Shown here piece by piece: positions 47,241 to 62,436 of a DNA stretch of 64,000 nt. Position numbers and translations under genes: made by a program. How positions within the stretch are numbered: the stretch's first letter is position 1; each line of letters starts with the position of its first letter. Source of the DNA: Sesamum alatum (taxonomy: Eukaryota > Streptophyta > Magnoliopsida > Lamiales > Pedaliaceae); the NCBI GenBank assembly GCA_034509735.1, contig JACGWO010000008.1:15201864-15265863 (forward strand), read 5' to 3'. The notes beneath the pieces are model-generated. The model made no database searches. It was given only the letters and a program-made list of their open reading frames with translations, and was not told where the DNA came from.

Positions 47241-47679
47241 TGTTAGAATAGGTGACTAGAAAGCCAATTGGATTGGCGATTTTGGAAACTATTCGTCAAT
47301 TTTTATTACAACAATATTATCCTGATGGATAGAGTAGGTATTCATCATTGGCACTGTGTTTGTTGTGCTTACTACTAACGTTGAACGTTGTTTAACGTCA
47401 CAACAAATGCCCACAGACCAATTGGATAACCCATGTAGTTGGGTTGCGCATTGGATGGCGGCTATAAAACCAACTTTTGAGGGTTGGTTTGAAACGTTCC
47501 AAGTCGAGGACCTCGAGACTGGGCATCGAGTGTCCTATTGAGACTTGCACTAAGTATTGGATTCACTGGGTGAGTGCCGAGTTTCATCGGCAACAAACGA
47601 ATGTCGTCTATGTAATTTTAGTGGGTTAGTTAACAAGGTGGTCGACTGACTGAACTGACTCGCGGGAATCGTCATAGGC
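47241..47679 (+). repeat. Fragment of the 2.15-kb LTR family (+)
   Basis: It begins TGTTAGAATAGGTGACTAGAAAG and follows the reverse complement of the LTR at 27012-29161 through GACTTGCACTAAG and GACTGAACTGACTCG. Alignment stops at about 47679. It is the first fifth of the LTR, with the rest missing, and shows the family has other copies nearby. Confidence 0.8.
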
Positions 47680-48213
47680 AAAAGACTGGCCTGAAGAGGG
47701 AGCCACTTTTCTTTTTCGCTTTCCTGCAAGAAAATGTTAGTAACATAAACATGCTTAGAAGAGAAGGGCTTACTTCGTGCCTGCACGAGGCATCACCTTT
47801 TTTTTTTTTTTTTTTTCCTTTTAGAATGTTTGCTTGGAGCAGGGATGATGTGCCTCCATGGAGGAGGACTTAACGGGGTGTCTACTCGGAGGTAGGGCTT
47901 TATCTTTCAGCAAGAGAATGTTAACAATAGAGATATGCCTACTATGAATAAGGCTTTTCTGTCTGCATGGAGCACAACTTGTGTACATCTAGGAGGTGAG
48001 CTTATTTAAGGTTGCCTACTCAAAGCAGGACTTAGGGGCCTCACTGAAGTAGCGATATGGCTTTTGTCCGGAGCAAGGCTTATGTGCCTATGTGGAAGAC
48101 AATGCTTTTTGTATCTGTGTGGAAGACATGGCTTTTTGTGCTTGCAAAAAGAGAACTTATGCACCTCCACGAAGAAGGGCCTAGGTGTTTGCCTGAAGGA
48201 GGGTTTGGGTGCC
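47680..48213. other. Gene-free stretch with loose internal repetition
   Basis: Phrases such as GGAGCAGG, GCTTTTTGT and AAGAAAATGTTA(A/G)(C/T)A recur imperfectly. A T-run sits at about 47798-47815. I recognise no domain. Confidence 0.45.
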
Positions 48214-48488
48214 CACTACAAGAAAAATGCCAAATAGCAACGGAAAAAAATTAGCGTCGAGTTAATTAGCAAATAAAATTTTCGTTGCTAATGCATTATT
48301 TAATATAAGAAATTACTTGCTAATGAATTTAGCAAAGAGAATTTACTTGCTAACAAGTTTAGCAACGAATTATTTAAAATATATATTAAGTAGTGTAAAT
48401 TAGCAACGAGAATTTACTTGCTAAGTAGCTCAACGCTGATTTTAGCAACAATTTTTTTTCGTTGCTATTAAGCTTTTTTCTTGTAGTG
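48214..48488. mobile_element. CACTA MITE, 275 bp, GCC target duplication
   Basis: It begins CACTACAAGAAAAATGCC and ends TTTTTTCTTGTAGTG. GCC flanks both sides (48211-48213 and 48489-48491). The interior shares TAGCAACG, TTACTTGCTAA and the AACGCTGATTTTAGCAAC block with 43341-43603. Confidence 0.93.
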
Positions 48489-48896
48489 GCCTTCATGGAG
48501 GAGGGATTTTGACTATAGGCTTGGAGAAGTACCCATCCTCAAATCCTTACAAAATGCACATGTTAGTACATAAGAGATAATAGAATGGACTTCCAAGGCC
48601 ATTTAGGTAAAATACTAGAGATACTCCCCGAGGAAAGCTCGTATGAGAAGACTATCATTTTCAATTAGTAGGGACCCTCCCTGCACATGTTTGGAGAAGG
48701 TTTTGTGTCAATTAGTATTTTCATAAGGGGTTAAAATGCAATTAATCCCTAATTCTGCAGAAATTCAGGTAATACAAAAGTAATGTAGAGAGTAAGAATT
48801 ATAACAGTGAAAAACAGTAACTTCATTGTAATAGAGTAATTCATTAAAGACTATATATAAGCTTTGCAAAACTTATGTATACATACAAGTTGTTTC
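48489..48896. other. 3' flank of the receptor kinase gene
   Basis: There is no open frame of note. The first part is spacer after the CACTA MITE. The last part, AT-rich near 48770-48890, is the likely 3' UTR of the minus-strand kinase. Confidence 0.45.
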
Positions 48897-52581
<3,685 letters not shown>

Positions 52582-52609
52582 GCCTTTCTTCTTTTTAACG
52601 CAGCAATAC

Positions 52610-53394
52610 TGTTGGGTGGACTCACCACCAGCGGATCGAATGACATATATATAAATTTAAAAATTACAGGCGGGGGAAGGGTAACAAATACCCACAAATT
52701 ACAAATGAATAACAATGGGGATCTTAGCCTATTGAATGTAAACGCGGACTGTAGGCTCAGGGAGCTAGATCCGGGCAGGGGGCTGCTCACAGCCACAAGG
52801 CCGGCACCCTTCAGCCGGTTGCAGCAGAGAGAAGTTTAGGGGAGAGCCACACAGGCTTCCTCTAAACCCTTCTGCACAAAAGGATCTTCCTCACGAAGAG
52901 GGGAAACCACTTAGAACCATAGAGAACCACAGAGGACCACTCAGAACCACGAAGCACCACAAAGGTCACGAAGGAGGGCTCACAAAGGCTGTATCAGAGA
53001 AGATGAAAGGAGAAGAGGGGAATCACTTAGATGTTCGGATTATTTTCCCACAGAGGGTGATAGGGGTTTTATAGTGTGTGGAGATGGCCGTGGAGATGTT
53101 TTCCGATGGCCTCGGAAAACACCGAACGGGGGGAAGCCAAAGAGGCATCTCTTCAAGACGAGAGAGAGAGAGTGAGATAGAACTCAGACGAGTGAAGAGG
53201 TGAGAATGAGGGATTACAAACCAGATTAGGGTTAGCAAGAGGTTTAAGTAGTGTGGGCTTCCGGGTCGGGTAATGAGTGGGCCGGTTCACAAAGTGGGTT
53301 GATCCGTAAGTGCCACTCTAGGCCGTCCATGCTGAAGGTTGCTGGGCTGTTGGAGCATTGGGCCTCCCAAGGGTCATGGGCCACATATTTAACA
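52610..53394 (-). repeat. copia-like LTR just upstream of the kinase start
   Basis: On the minus strand the sequence runs TGTTAAATATGTGGCCC...AGTCCACCCAACA (TG...CA, 785 bp). It has a CACTATAAAACCCC TATA box near 53070. A purine-rich GGTAGAGAA precedes the TG, as at a 3' LTR. The same-strand kinase ATG (52581) lies 28 bp past its end. No second copy is in the window and no target duplication is seen (flanks AATAC and TTCTC differ), so the LTR call rests on structure. Confidence 0.5.
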
Positions 53395-53797
53395 TTCTCT
53401 ACCTTGGACCAAGACCCGCAGGGGGAACAAGGCCCAAGGCCGGATCTGGCATTTCATCAAATACTATCATATTCAAACTCGAATCTTTCTTGAAAGGGGA
53501 TGCAGATTGATTTCTTGAGAACAAATTGTGATATTTCCACTTGTTTGTACTGTAATTATTGTTGTTTTCGGTTTCAGTGTTAAGGAATAGCAAGTGGGAA
53601 AGTTGCAAGAACCAGTGCTGGGGCTCCAGCACGTTTGCTTATCCACTGTGTTTGAATGTTGACTCGGAACAGGAGTCCTAAGTTCCAACTTCCAACTGCT
53701 CTTTAATTTAACAAATCTTCTCTCTTTTATAGAAGGGCCCGCTTCTGATTTAGGATTCTTTTGTCAGTTCTACAATGATTGATGATTCTTTATGGAT
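53395..53797. other. Sequence upstream of the LTR, no gene
   Basis: Short open frames on both strands lack recognisable content. On the minus strand it would be the 3' interior of a truncated element if the LTR call is right. Confidence 0.4.
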
Positions 53798-54292
53798 TAA
53801 TTATAATTAGATTCACTCTAAAATGCGAAATTATATTATTTTTAATTTTTGTTTTACAATTATACTTATACCCTCTCTAAAAAGTTTTTATTTACATTTG
53901 ACCTCCTCTCATTGAGGTTTGAACGAAAAAAATCAACATAAACAAAAAGAATTACATAAAATTTTAATTTTACACCTCATTTAACATTTTATGTATATTG
54001 TTATTCTTATAAGTGGATAAATGTTATATATACATATGGAATGAGGTTAACATTATTAAAAAAAAATTCTTGTAAGTATAAAATTATTATATTAGAATGT
54101 TAAATAAGGAGTAAAATTAAAAGTTTATGTAATTCTTTTTTATCTCGTCAGTATTTTTTGTCCAAATTCTAATGGAATGTGGTCAGGTGTAAATAGAGAA
54201 TTTTTGAAGGTGGTGTAAATGTAATTTAAAATTTTTTTAAGGAAAAAAAGTAATTTTATATTTTTATAGGGGGTTTAAATGTAATTAACCCT
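53798..54292. mobile_element. Foldback / TIR element, diverged
   Basis: Left ATTAATTATAATTAGATTCACTC...GAAATTATATTATTTTTAA faces right TAATTTTATATTTTTATAGGGGGTTTAAATGTAATTAACCC. AATTACATAAAATTTTAATTTTACACCTCATTTAACATT faces AATGTTAAATAAGGAGTAAAATTAAAAG-TTATGTAATT. Borders are approximate. The flanks TTCTTTATG and TTCTTTTAT are only similar. Confidence 0.6.
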
Positions 54293-54900
54293 TCTTTTAT
54301 TATTTATTTATTTTCTTTTCTTGACCGGAAGATGAATTCTTTTTGGGATAATTATATTTACACCCTTTCACCTATTGCCCATTTACACAAACCACCCCTG
54401 ACAGACTTTAAAATCCAAAAATACCCCTATTGACTTGGTCAAACTTTAATATAAATTTTGAATGATATAAATGCCCTCTGGGGTGCTTCTGTAATGATAA
54501 AAAATAGAGGGGTGTCAATATAATATTTATGAGGATGAGTAATATGACCACATATATTTTTTTATTATTTATGTCAAATTTAAATTTAAGTTTAAATTAT
54601 TTTACTAACATTTTTTGTTGAATCTTTACATAAATTACACCTTTTAATAATTGAAATATTAAATTATTCAATTAATATATTACTAAAAATTAGTTACTAG
54701 GTTATACATTTAAATTATGTATAAATTATTTTAGATTCTTAAAATTAAAATATTATTTTATCCACTATGTTTATTTGTATCTAAATTTTACTATAATTAA
54801 TAAACTATATATATGTATATATATATTTTATACATATATACAAAATATATATTTATACATAATATATATATTTATATTTTTTATACATACGTATTTAGAT
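54293..54900. other. AT-rich spacer
   Basis: It opens with phrases typical of TIR elements (TTATATTTACACCCTTT, ACCACCCCTGACAG near 54350-54420) but no partner end is visible. The rest is AT-rich with TATATA runs. Confidence 0.45.
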
Positions 54901-57170
54901 AGCAGATGAAGGCGGAGGACGGCGACAACGACGGCGGGCGAGAGCGGAAGAGGGGCTAGGGGCAGGCGGGGAGGCGACAAGGAGGGCACAAGCGGGGCAA
55001 CGGGGGGGCATCAGCCGCAGGTACATCAACCGGAGCAATCACAGCCTCCCATTATCAGTGGCTCCCCCCTCGACTTCAGGCCCTCCAAGCTCTGCCACCG
55101 AGGGATCAAGAAATAGAAAATCTTCCCCAGGAAAGCGACCACAGGAACGCAAGGTTGCACGACACTCCCTAATAGTCTGGTCATAAACCTCCTCGGCCTT
55201 GGCAAGCGCAGCAAGCTCAAAGTCCCCAGACATCTCAAACTCCTCCCTGAAGTCAGCCTTGACGCACTACAAGTAAAGCATCCCCGCGTCAGACTTGAGG
55301 AATCGGGAACCGGAGCTAACCTCTCGATGGAGAGAATTCTTAAGTTCCTTCCCAAGCGCAACAGCGTCAGCAAGCTCTCCCTCCAAGCGTTCCTTAGCTT
55401 TGGTGGAATCAGCGAGGGCTGAAGTCAAACGAGCTATCTCTTCTTGATACTTCTCAAAGCGCTTGAAAGCCACCTCTGCCAAAGTATTCACCTACAAGGA
55501 GAAAGAAATGAAAAACGTTGCCAAAATCCAAAACTGAAACAAAGGCAATGCAGAAAATACGTACCCTGACAGACTCTCCGCAGAGCATGTTCACAAAACC
55601 ATCATCCGAAAGGGAAGAAAACTTAGCCACGTCAAACTCGCTAATAGTAGGACGAAGTTTCTCCCTCGCTATCTGAACATCGGCCTTGTCCCAATACGAA
55701 AAGACATCCCCGCGGCGGTTGGTCCCATAAGTAAAGTATCCTTTTCCAAGACCATGTGAAGGAGGATCAGAGGACGCATCTCGAGGACGCTTGGAACCAC
55801 TCCCGCCAGAGCTCGGAGGAGGAGAACGCCGACTACCAGAAACATCCCTCGCCCGAGAAGGACTGGAACCACGCCTATCACTCTTGCCATGCGGAGGCGG
55901 AGGAGGAGGAAGAGGACGAGCCTGAGTGGAAGTCCCGGAAGGAGCTCCATCCCGTGAGGCTTTAAACTGGCGAACGTCCTCCAAAGACAACTTTTTCCCT
56001 AAAAAACAAAAGATAAAATACATAAGCCGCAAGCTATAAATTAAAAGGAAAAAAAAGTAAAATAAGATAAAGAATGAAGAGGGTTACCATCTGAGAACAA
56101 GCCCGTCACATTGAAGATTTGATCGAACAAACCAGCCCCAATATAGGACATCTTGAGATCATGGTTCGGGGGAAAATCAAGGGAGGAATCAACCCAAGGA
56201 GCACACAAACCCAATCAGAATCTCGAACATAAAGAAATTTCTCCTTCCAAGGACCCCGGGAGGAAGTACAACCCTCCAAAAACTTACAACCATTGCGAGG
56301 ATAGAAATATAAGAAAGAGTCGTTCACTACCTTCTTGACGGAGAATAGGGTGTGAAAAGCTTCTACGGAAGGGGATAAATCTAATTCACTAAAGCGATGA
56401 AGAAAACCCAAAAAGAACATGAAAGCATTGGGAGTAAGCTGACTCACACTCACGCCAACACTATGAATAATCTCCACTAGAAGAGGGTGAGGCGGAAGAA
56501 TAAACCCCGAAGAAAAATACACGGAATAAACCGTGAAAAAACCCGACGGATGAGACTTGACACGATCCCCACAAGAAGGAAGAAGAAATTCAATTGTAGG
56601 AAAAGAATTATAGTTGGCCTCCAAAAAACGAAGCTCCTCCAACCCTATGACGCTATCACACATCTCTACATCCATGACCCTACAACGAGATCTAGGAACC
56701 GAAGAACATTCCCCCCCAAATTCAGTAGAGGCAGTCAGAGGAGCTTTAGAGCCTACCCCCTTGGGAGAAGATGAGTTAGACTCAAAGGAAACATCTACTG
56801 AATCGGCCGGACAATCAGGTAGGTTACGGATGGCCTCAATAACTTCTAAATTAAAGCTATCATCATCACCATCTAAGACGATCACATTAGAGGAGCTAGG
56901 AGGATTACAAGCACGACGACGCGATGACCCTTCGTCCGAAGGAAGAGTAGGAGAGCGAAGGAAAGACCCCCGACCGCCGAGCCGAGGAAGGCCCTCCCGG
57001 CCCCCACGGTCGGGGGTGCCCCGACCAACCACCTGGTCGAGGCCTGTGCCTCAACCAAGGCGCTGGCCGAGCCCACTAGGGCTGCGGCCAGCGTCGTTTG
57101 TTTCGCCTCGCCCCCCCCTCCCCGAAACGAACCCCGCTAAACCTATGGGAAGATTCCATACTCCTTAACG
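54901..57170 (-). pseudogene. Antisense accessory gene of a Tat-type retrotransposon (putative gypsy-type transposon domain)
   Basis: On the minus strand, the exon at about 57032-56092 reads SGFILPPHPLLVEIIHSVGV then SQLTPNAFMFFLGFLHRFSE, the signature of the putative gypsy-type transposon family (PF04195-like). A frame change lies near 56170. An intron (about 56091 to 56003) leads to LEDVRQFKASRDG, a Pro/Ser/Arg-rich stretch, then helical, Glu/Lys-rich segments (EEIARLTSALADSTKAKERLE) ending near 55026. A CTATATATACG box at about 57386-57396 could be its promoter. In Grande/RIRE2-type elements such a gene lies antisense between pol and the 3' LTR, as here. Its role is not known. Confidence 0.7.
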
Positions 57171-57550
57171 AAAATTAACAACTGCGTTCGAAAGGAAAAG
57201 AAGCAAGCAATTACGAGAAAAATAAAATACGAACAAAACAACGAGAAAAGAGAACGATTAAAGAGTACCTTTGCGATTCGACATTCGAAGGAACTAGTAC
57301 AACCCAAGCCTAAGAAGAAGCACAGATCAAGAAGGACTGAACGATGAAAGAAAGCTCGAAAAAGCCCTAGATTGAATGAATGGGATACGTATATATAGAT
57401 GAAGGAGATGAAGAAATTTCCAAACGAAGAAGATTTTGCCTGCCAAAAATACGCTTTTCCCCTCTCTTCTTGGAGAAACAAGATGACTAACCAAATTAAA
57501 TGGATCCTACTTACCAAAGTTCCAATTATTCCTTCCTGAATGCTTGGAAC

Positions 57551-57563
57551 TTGAGGGGGCAGT
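57551..57563 (+). other. Polypurine tract upstream of the Tat LTR
   Basis: TTGAGGGGGCAGT abuts the LTR's TGACATGG. Its presence before an LTR that also has a primer site after it means sequence to the left was once the interior of a plus-strand unit. Confidence 0.6.
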
Positions 57564-58025
57564 TGACATGGAGAAAAATAAAAAAGTCAAAGGGCATTTA
57601 TTTCCCTCCATCAAATAAGAGGAAATCAAGGAAAAGTAATAAAGGTCATCAACTCATGGAGGAAATCATGCAAAGGGGGCTTGATCCATGGAAACTCCTC
57701 CATTAATGACAAAGCAAGGAAAAGACCATAACGTCCCATGAGACGTTACCATTTATATCCAAGAATATGAAGACGAAGGACAATAAAGACAATACACCAT
57801 ACTTGCCGTAAATAGAATTGTTGTATAAATAGGGACTCAACCCCTTCATTTGAGGGATCTTGAACTCTTGTAAGAACTCCACTAATATACTTGTTCTATC
57901 AATTTCCCTTGGATCGATTTGTACATATTGGTGATTGTGCCCAGTTCCAATAAAATAAATCAATTATTATATTTATCATCGAATTACGTTGTTGTTGAAT
58001 CATTCTTTGATTTCTTGCAACATCA
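57564..58025 (+). repeat. LTR of a Ty3/Tat-lineage element, 462 bp
   Basis: It begins TGACATGGAG and ends TTGCAACATCA. A TTGTATAAATAGGG TATA box is at about 57821-57834 and an AATAAAATAAATC polyadenylation-like stretch is near 57950. The primer site follows after three bases. Confidence 0.8.
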
Positions 58026-58028
58026 ACT

Positions 58029-58046
58029 TGGCGCCGTCTGTGGGAA
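58029..58046 (+). other. Primer-binding site of the Tat element
   Basis: TGGCGCCGTCTGTGGGAA is the common primer site of plant Tat/Ogre/Retand-type elements. It lies three bases after the LTR. Confidence 0.85.
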
Positions 58047-58068
58047 CCTACAATCACAATCCTGAGAA

Positions 58069-59657
58069 TGCAAACTCGATCCATGGCCAAAGACTTGGAA
58101 ATGAATGAGGAGCGAAGAAACAGAAGCTCCACAGAATAACGAAGGAGAGCTCCCCCCATTGGAACACATGAGCCTGGGTCCCCAGCAGGACCACTGGAGG
58201 GGACATGAAGAAAGGAGGGAAGGAGTCAGCGAAGCCCTACCGCCCGCTGCACAGCCACCGATGCTTCAGATGACACCCGAAGCACTGCAAAAAATGATCG
58301 AAGATGCGTCGGCAAAAGCGGCAGGGAGGGCGATCATGCATTTCATGGCGAATCGTCCCCGAGAGCCTACTCCCCCTCGTTCCCCCCGCCGAGACCGAGG
58401 CACGCCCTCCGCCCCCGGGGATAACGAATCGAGGGAGGACGGCCCCCAAGACATGTCCATGGAGGAAGAAGAAGGAAGCATACAAGCCTCTCAACCTGCT
58501 AGCCTCCCCCGACGGAATAAGGACGTTGAAGCTAAGAAGGAAAGGAGAGACGGAGATTTGCTAAACAAAACAAGGGGCGACAGTTCACATCACCAAACCT
58601 CACGACTCCAGAACGCCCCGCAAGACCTGGTCCCACTGGTCGTGGCTCCAGCCAGAAGAAGCCCATTTTCCATGCAAATACTGGCAGAAGCTTTACCTCA
58701 AGGGCTTAGGTTGCCACATCTAGCGGAATATGACGGAACCACGGACCCCGAGGACCATCTAGACAAATTTTTTGCCAAGGCGGACTTGCTCGATATGAGC
58801 GATGCCGGATACTGCAAAATGTTCGGTACGACCATGGCGGGAAGAGCTATGAAGAGCTATGGCGTGGTTCAACCAACTCCCACCGTACACCATTGAAAAC
58901 TTCGAACAACTTTCGCAAAGATTTCTGCACCACTTTTCCATCAACAAAAAGCCATCCGAAAACCGCGGCATACCTCTTCACTATAGTCCAATAGGAGCAA
59001 GAGAGCTTAAGAGACTATATACAAAGATTCTCCGGCGCCGTCCTCGAAGTCCCTCACCTCAACCACGAGCTGCTAGCAAGCATACTACAACAGGGATTGC
59101 GGAGAGGACGCTTCCAAGAATCTATCGCTGGCAAACCACCATCAACATTGGACGAATTGATGAAAAGAGCTGCTAAATACATCTGTATTGAAGAAGCTAG
59201 CAAACCAAAAACAGAACAATCAAACAAGAGGAAAGTTCGAGAGGGAGAAAAGAAAGACCCTAGAAGAGACGGACAAGCGGAGGGGCAAGGACATATGCCC
59301 CCAAGTGGCTTTACGAGATACACCCCGTTTAAAGCCCCGAGGGCCGAGATCCTTGCTGTGGTAGAACAACAAGGGATCGTTCAATGGCTGAGGAAGATGA
59401 AAGATAATCCTAAGCGCTTGAAGTCAGACAAATATTGCCGATTCCATAAGGATAGAGGGCATAGCACGGAAGATTGTTATCATTTAAAAAATGAGATTGA
59501 GAAACTGATCCAGAGAGGATACCTAAAGGAGTACGTGGAAGGACAAGGCCGTGGCCGGGAAGCTACAATGGGTAATCAAAGATTCAACCAGAACGCGGAA
59601 CGAGGAGAAACATCTTGCCACAAAGACAAAGGAGTGGAAAATCTCCCAACCGCATGA
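58069..59657 (+). pseudogene. Tat gag remnant
   Basis: It opens MQTRSMAKDLEMNEERR at 58069 and shifts frame near 58130. A Pro/Arg/Glu-rich N-terminus leads to the retrotrans_gag core (PFSMQILAEALPQGLRLPHL, AEYDGTTDPEDHLDKFF near 58715-58770). The frame shifts again at 58855 into MAWFNQLPPYTIENFEQLSQ and at about 58960-59095. The C-terminus has the zinc-knuckle-like YCRFHKDRGHSTEDCYHLK (near 59435-59490) and ends near 59657. A live copy would form the particle shell. Confidence 0.82.
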
Positions 59658-59666
59658 GTTATAGGG

Positions 59667-60650
59667 GTGGTCACGGGAGGACCCGCCGGAGGAGACTCAG
59701 CACGAGCACGAAAGGCGTTAATCAGAGCAGCCGAGCCCTCCCACAACGTCCACATTTGCGAAGAAGTCATTTTAGCTAAGACCCTAGAAGAAGAAATCAC
59801 CTTCAACACACAAGACCTGGAGAAAGGAATACCACCACACAACGATGCATTGGTTATTTCCGCCACGGTCTCCAACTTTCTGGTCAAAAAAGTCTTGGTA
59901 GATACAGGGAGCGCAACCGATATTCTATTCTATGAAGCATTTTTGCAAATGGCAATTGATTCCAACATGCTACGAAATGTCAACACCCCGTTGGTGAGAT
60001 TTAACGAAAGTGTGGTGGAACCCCTCGGAGAAATAGCCCTGCCCATATCAATCGAATCCGCCCCCTATCGAGCTACTAGAATGATAAAATTTCTGATAGT
60101 GGACGCACCGTCGTCTTACAACATAATCATGGGAAGACCAAGCCTGAACGCCTTCCGAGCAGTTGCCTCCACCTTCCATATGAAGTTGAAGTTTCCCGCT
60201 TACAGGGGAATAGGAGAAGAAGTAGGAGATCACCGCCTCGCGAGAGAATGCCACGCCAACATCCTCCGGAAAGGAATGAATCCAAGAAGAGGAAGAAGTA
60301 ACCAGTCATCAGAGACTGAGAGAGCGGCAAAAAGAACAGTACTTCAATCCTCTCCAGCATATCCCCTGTCAGAAGAACATATTCAAGAACAAAAAAAGAG
60401 AAAGACAGAAGATGAAAAATTGGTCGCAGCAGAAAAGACAAAAAATTTTCAGTTGGTAGAAGGCGAGCCCGAAAAAATCACTTCAATTGGAACAACAATG
60501 GGCTCGGAACAAGAGCAGAAGCTGATAAAATTCCTCCAAGACCATTCCAACACATTCGCATGGAGCGTCCATGATTTGGTAGGAATAGACCAAGAAGTTA
60601 TAACACACCGACTAAACGTCAACCCACACGCCCGCCTAGTGAAGTAGAAG
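59667..60650 (+). pseudogene. Tat protease and linker
   Basis: The catalytic VLVDTGSATDILF lies near 59895-59935. IIMGRPSLNAFRAV (near 60125) is the conserved second part of the fold. A charged linker precedes the RT. The frame ends at a TAG at 60645-60647 (VK-stop-KKQSF), where related elements read through into RT, so a CAG or AAG to TAG change is likely. Confidence 0.8.
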
Positions 60651-62436
60651 AAGCAAAGCTTTGGCCCCGAAAGAAACAAAATAATTAGGGAGGAGGTGGA
60701 AAAACTCTTGGCCGCCGAATACATCCGCCCGGTACAATACCCCGAGTGGTTGGCCAATGTAGTGTTGGTCCCCAAACAGAACAAGAAGTGGAGAATGTGC
60801 ATCGACTTCACCGACTTGAACAAGGCGTGCCCAAAAGATTCATTTCCCCTCCCAAGAATAGACGCGTTGGTTGACTCAACGGCAGGATGTGAAATAATGA
60901 GCTTCCTGGATGCCTTCCAGGGATATAATGAAATAGCCCTCGAGATGGAGGATCAAGAGAAAACAAGCTTCATCACCGAGCAGGGCACATTTTGCTATCA
61001 AGTGATGCCGTTTGGGCTGAAAAACGCCGGAGCCACCTACCAGAGATTAGTGAACAAGGCTTTCCAACAAATAATAGGACGGAACATGGAAGTTTACATC
61101 GATGACATGTTGGTAGAAAGCCTTCGGAGGGAAGTATCCAGGACCTCCGGGAATGCTTCGCCATCATAAATCAACTGGGGATGAAACTCAATCCCTCCAA
61201 GTGCACCTTCGGTGTACAAGGAGGAAAGTTCTTGGGTACTTGGTATCACATAGAGGGATTGAAGTAAACCCTGAAAAAATCAAGGCAATACAAGAGATGA
61301 GCCCCCCGACGAACAAAATAGAAGTTCAGAAATTGACAGGAAGAATGGCGGCCCTAAGCAGGTTCATGTCGCGAGGAGCGGAGAAATGACTCCCTTTCTT
61401 CAAGACACTAAGAAAAATGGAAGAGTTTACATGGAATGAAGAATGCCAGGAAGCATTTGAGAACTTGAAGAGGTATTTGTCTGCCCCCTATCTCTTGAAC
61501 AAATCCAAATAAGGAGAGCCATTATACTTATACCTGGCAGCATCAGAAGACGCCGTGAGTGTAGTGTTGGTGAGGGCACAAGGGAGAGAACACCAGCCCG
61601 TATATTATGTGAGCAAGATGTTGCAGGGGGTAGAGCCCAAATACTCCCTCACCGAAAAACTGGCCCTAGCATTGGTGACAGGCTCCAGAAAACTGCGCCC
61701 ATACTTCCACTCCCATCAGGTAGTGGTGTTGACAGACCATCCCCTAAAGCATATTCTAGCAAGCCCTAACGCTTCGGGAAGAATGATCAAATGGGCAGTA
61801 GAATTGAGTGAACATGGAATAGAATTCCAAACGCATCCCGCAATAAAGGCGCAAGTCCTCGTGGATTTCATTTCCGAGTTAACCCCAAGGGCAGAAGGAG
61901 AGGAACAAAAGCTATGGAAAATGCTTGTGGATGGATCTTCCACCGCAACAAGCAGTGGAGTGGGGATAGTCATCGAGAGCCCGGAGGTGGACATTATGGA
62001 GTACGCCATCACACTAGCCTTTCCGGCCTCAAACAACGAGGCTGAATACGAAGCAGTGTTACTAGGAAGCAAACTGATCCGTGCTGCAGGGGCCCGACGT
62101 GTACACGTATTCAGTAACTCCCAACTTGTGGTTAACCAAGTGGAAGGAGCGTATGAAGCAAGACGAGAAAGGATGGCAAAATACTTGTTGAAATTACAAG
62201 AAGAAAAAGAGAAATTTCAAGAATTTACCATGAAGCAAATCCCTAGAGAGCATAATTCAGCGGCAGACCAACTAGCGAGGTTACCCACTGCCGCTCACTT
62301 CACGAAAAAACGCATGATAACCCTACTATCGGCGACACATTCGGCAATCAGCTCAGAATGGAGCAAACAAAAAGGAGACAATGAAATCTTGGTGACCGTT
62401 GGCCCAACCACTCAGTGGAAGTCTCCCATCATCTAA
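60651..62436 (+). pseudogene. Tat reverse transcriptase and dual RNase H
   Basis: RT boxes are VVLVPKQNKKWRMCIDFTDL (near 60758-60815), FLDAFQGYNEIAL, QVMPFGLKNAGATYQRL and VYIDDMLV (near 61093-61116), so the catalytic pair is kept. A frameshift near 61130 and stops near 61387 and 61510 follow. The first RNase H has TDHPLK and related blocks (61735-61752). The second begins WKMLVDGSSTATSSGVGIV (61916), with NNEAEYEA (62034) and HNSAADQLARL (62250). Its SDSQL motif reads SNSQL (near 62110), an Asp-to-Asn change at a catalytic position. Confidence 0.85.

Noticed and set aside
53251..53688. Short frames upstream of the kinase
   Set aside because: No motif is seen, and they lie in or next to an LTR-like sequence.
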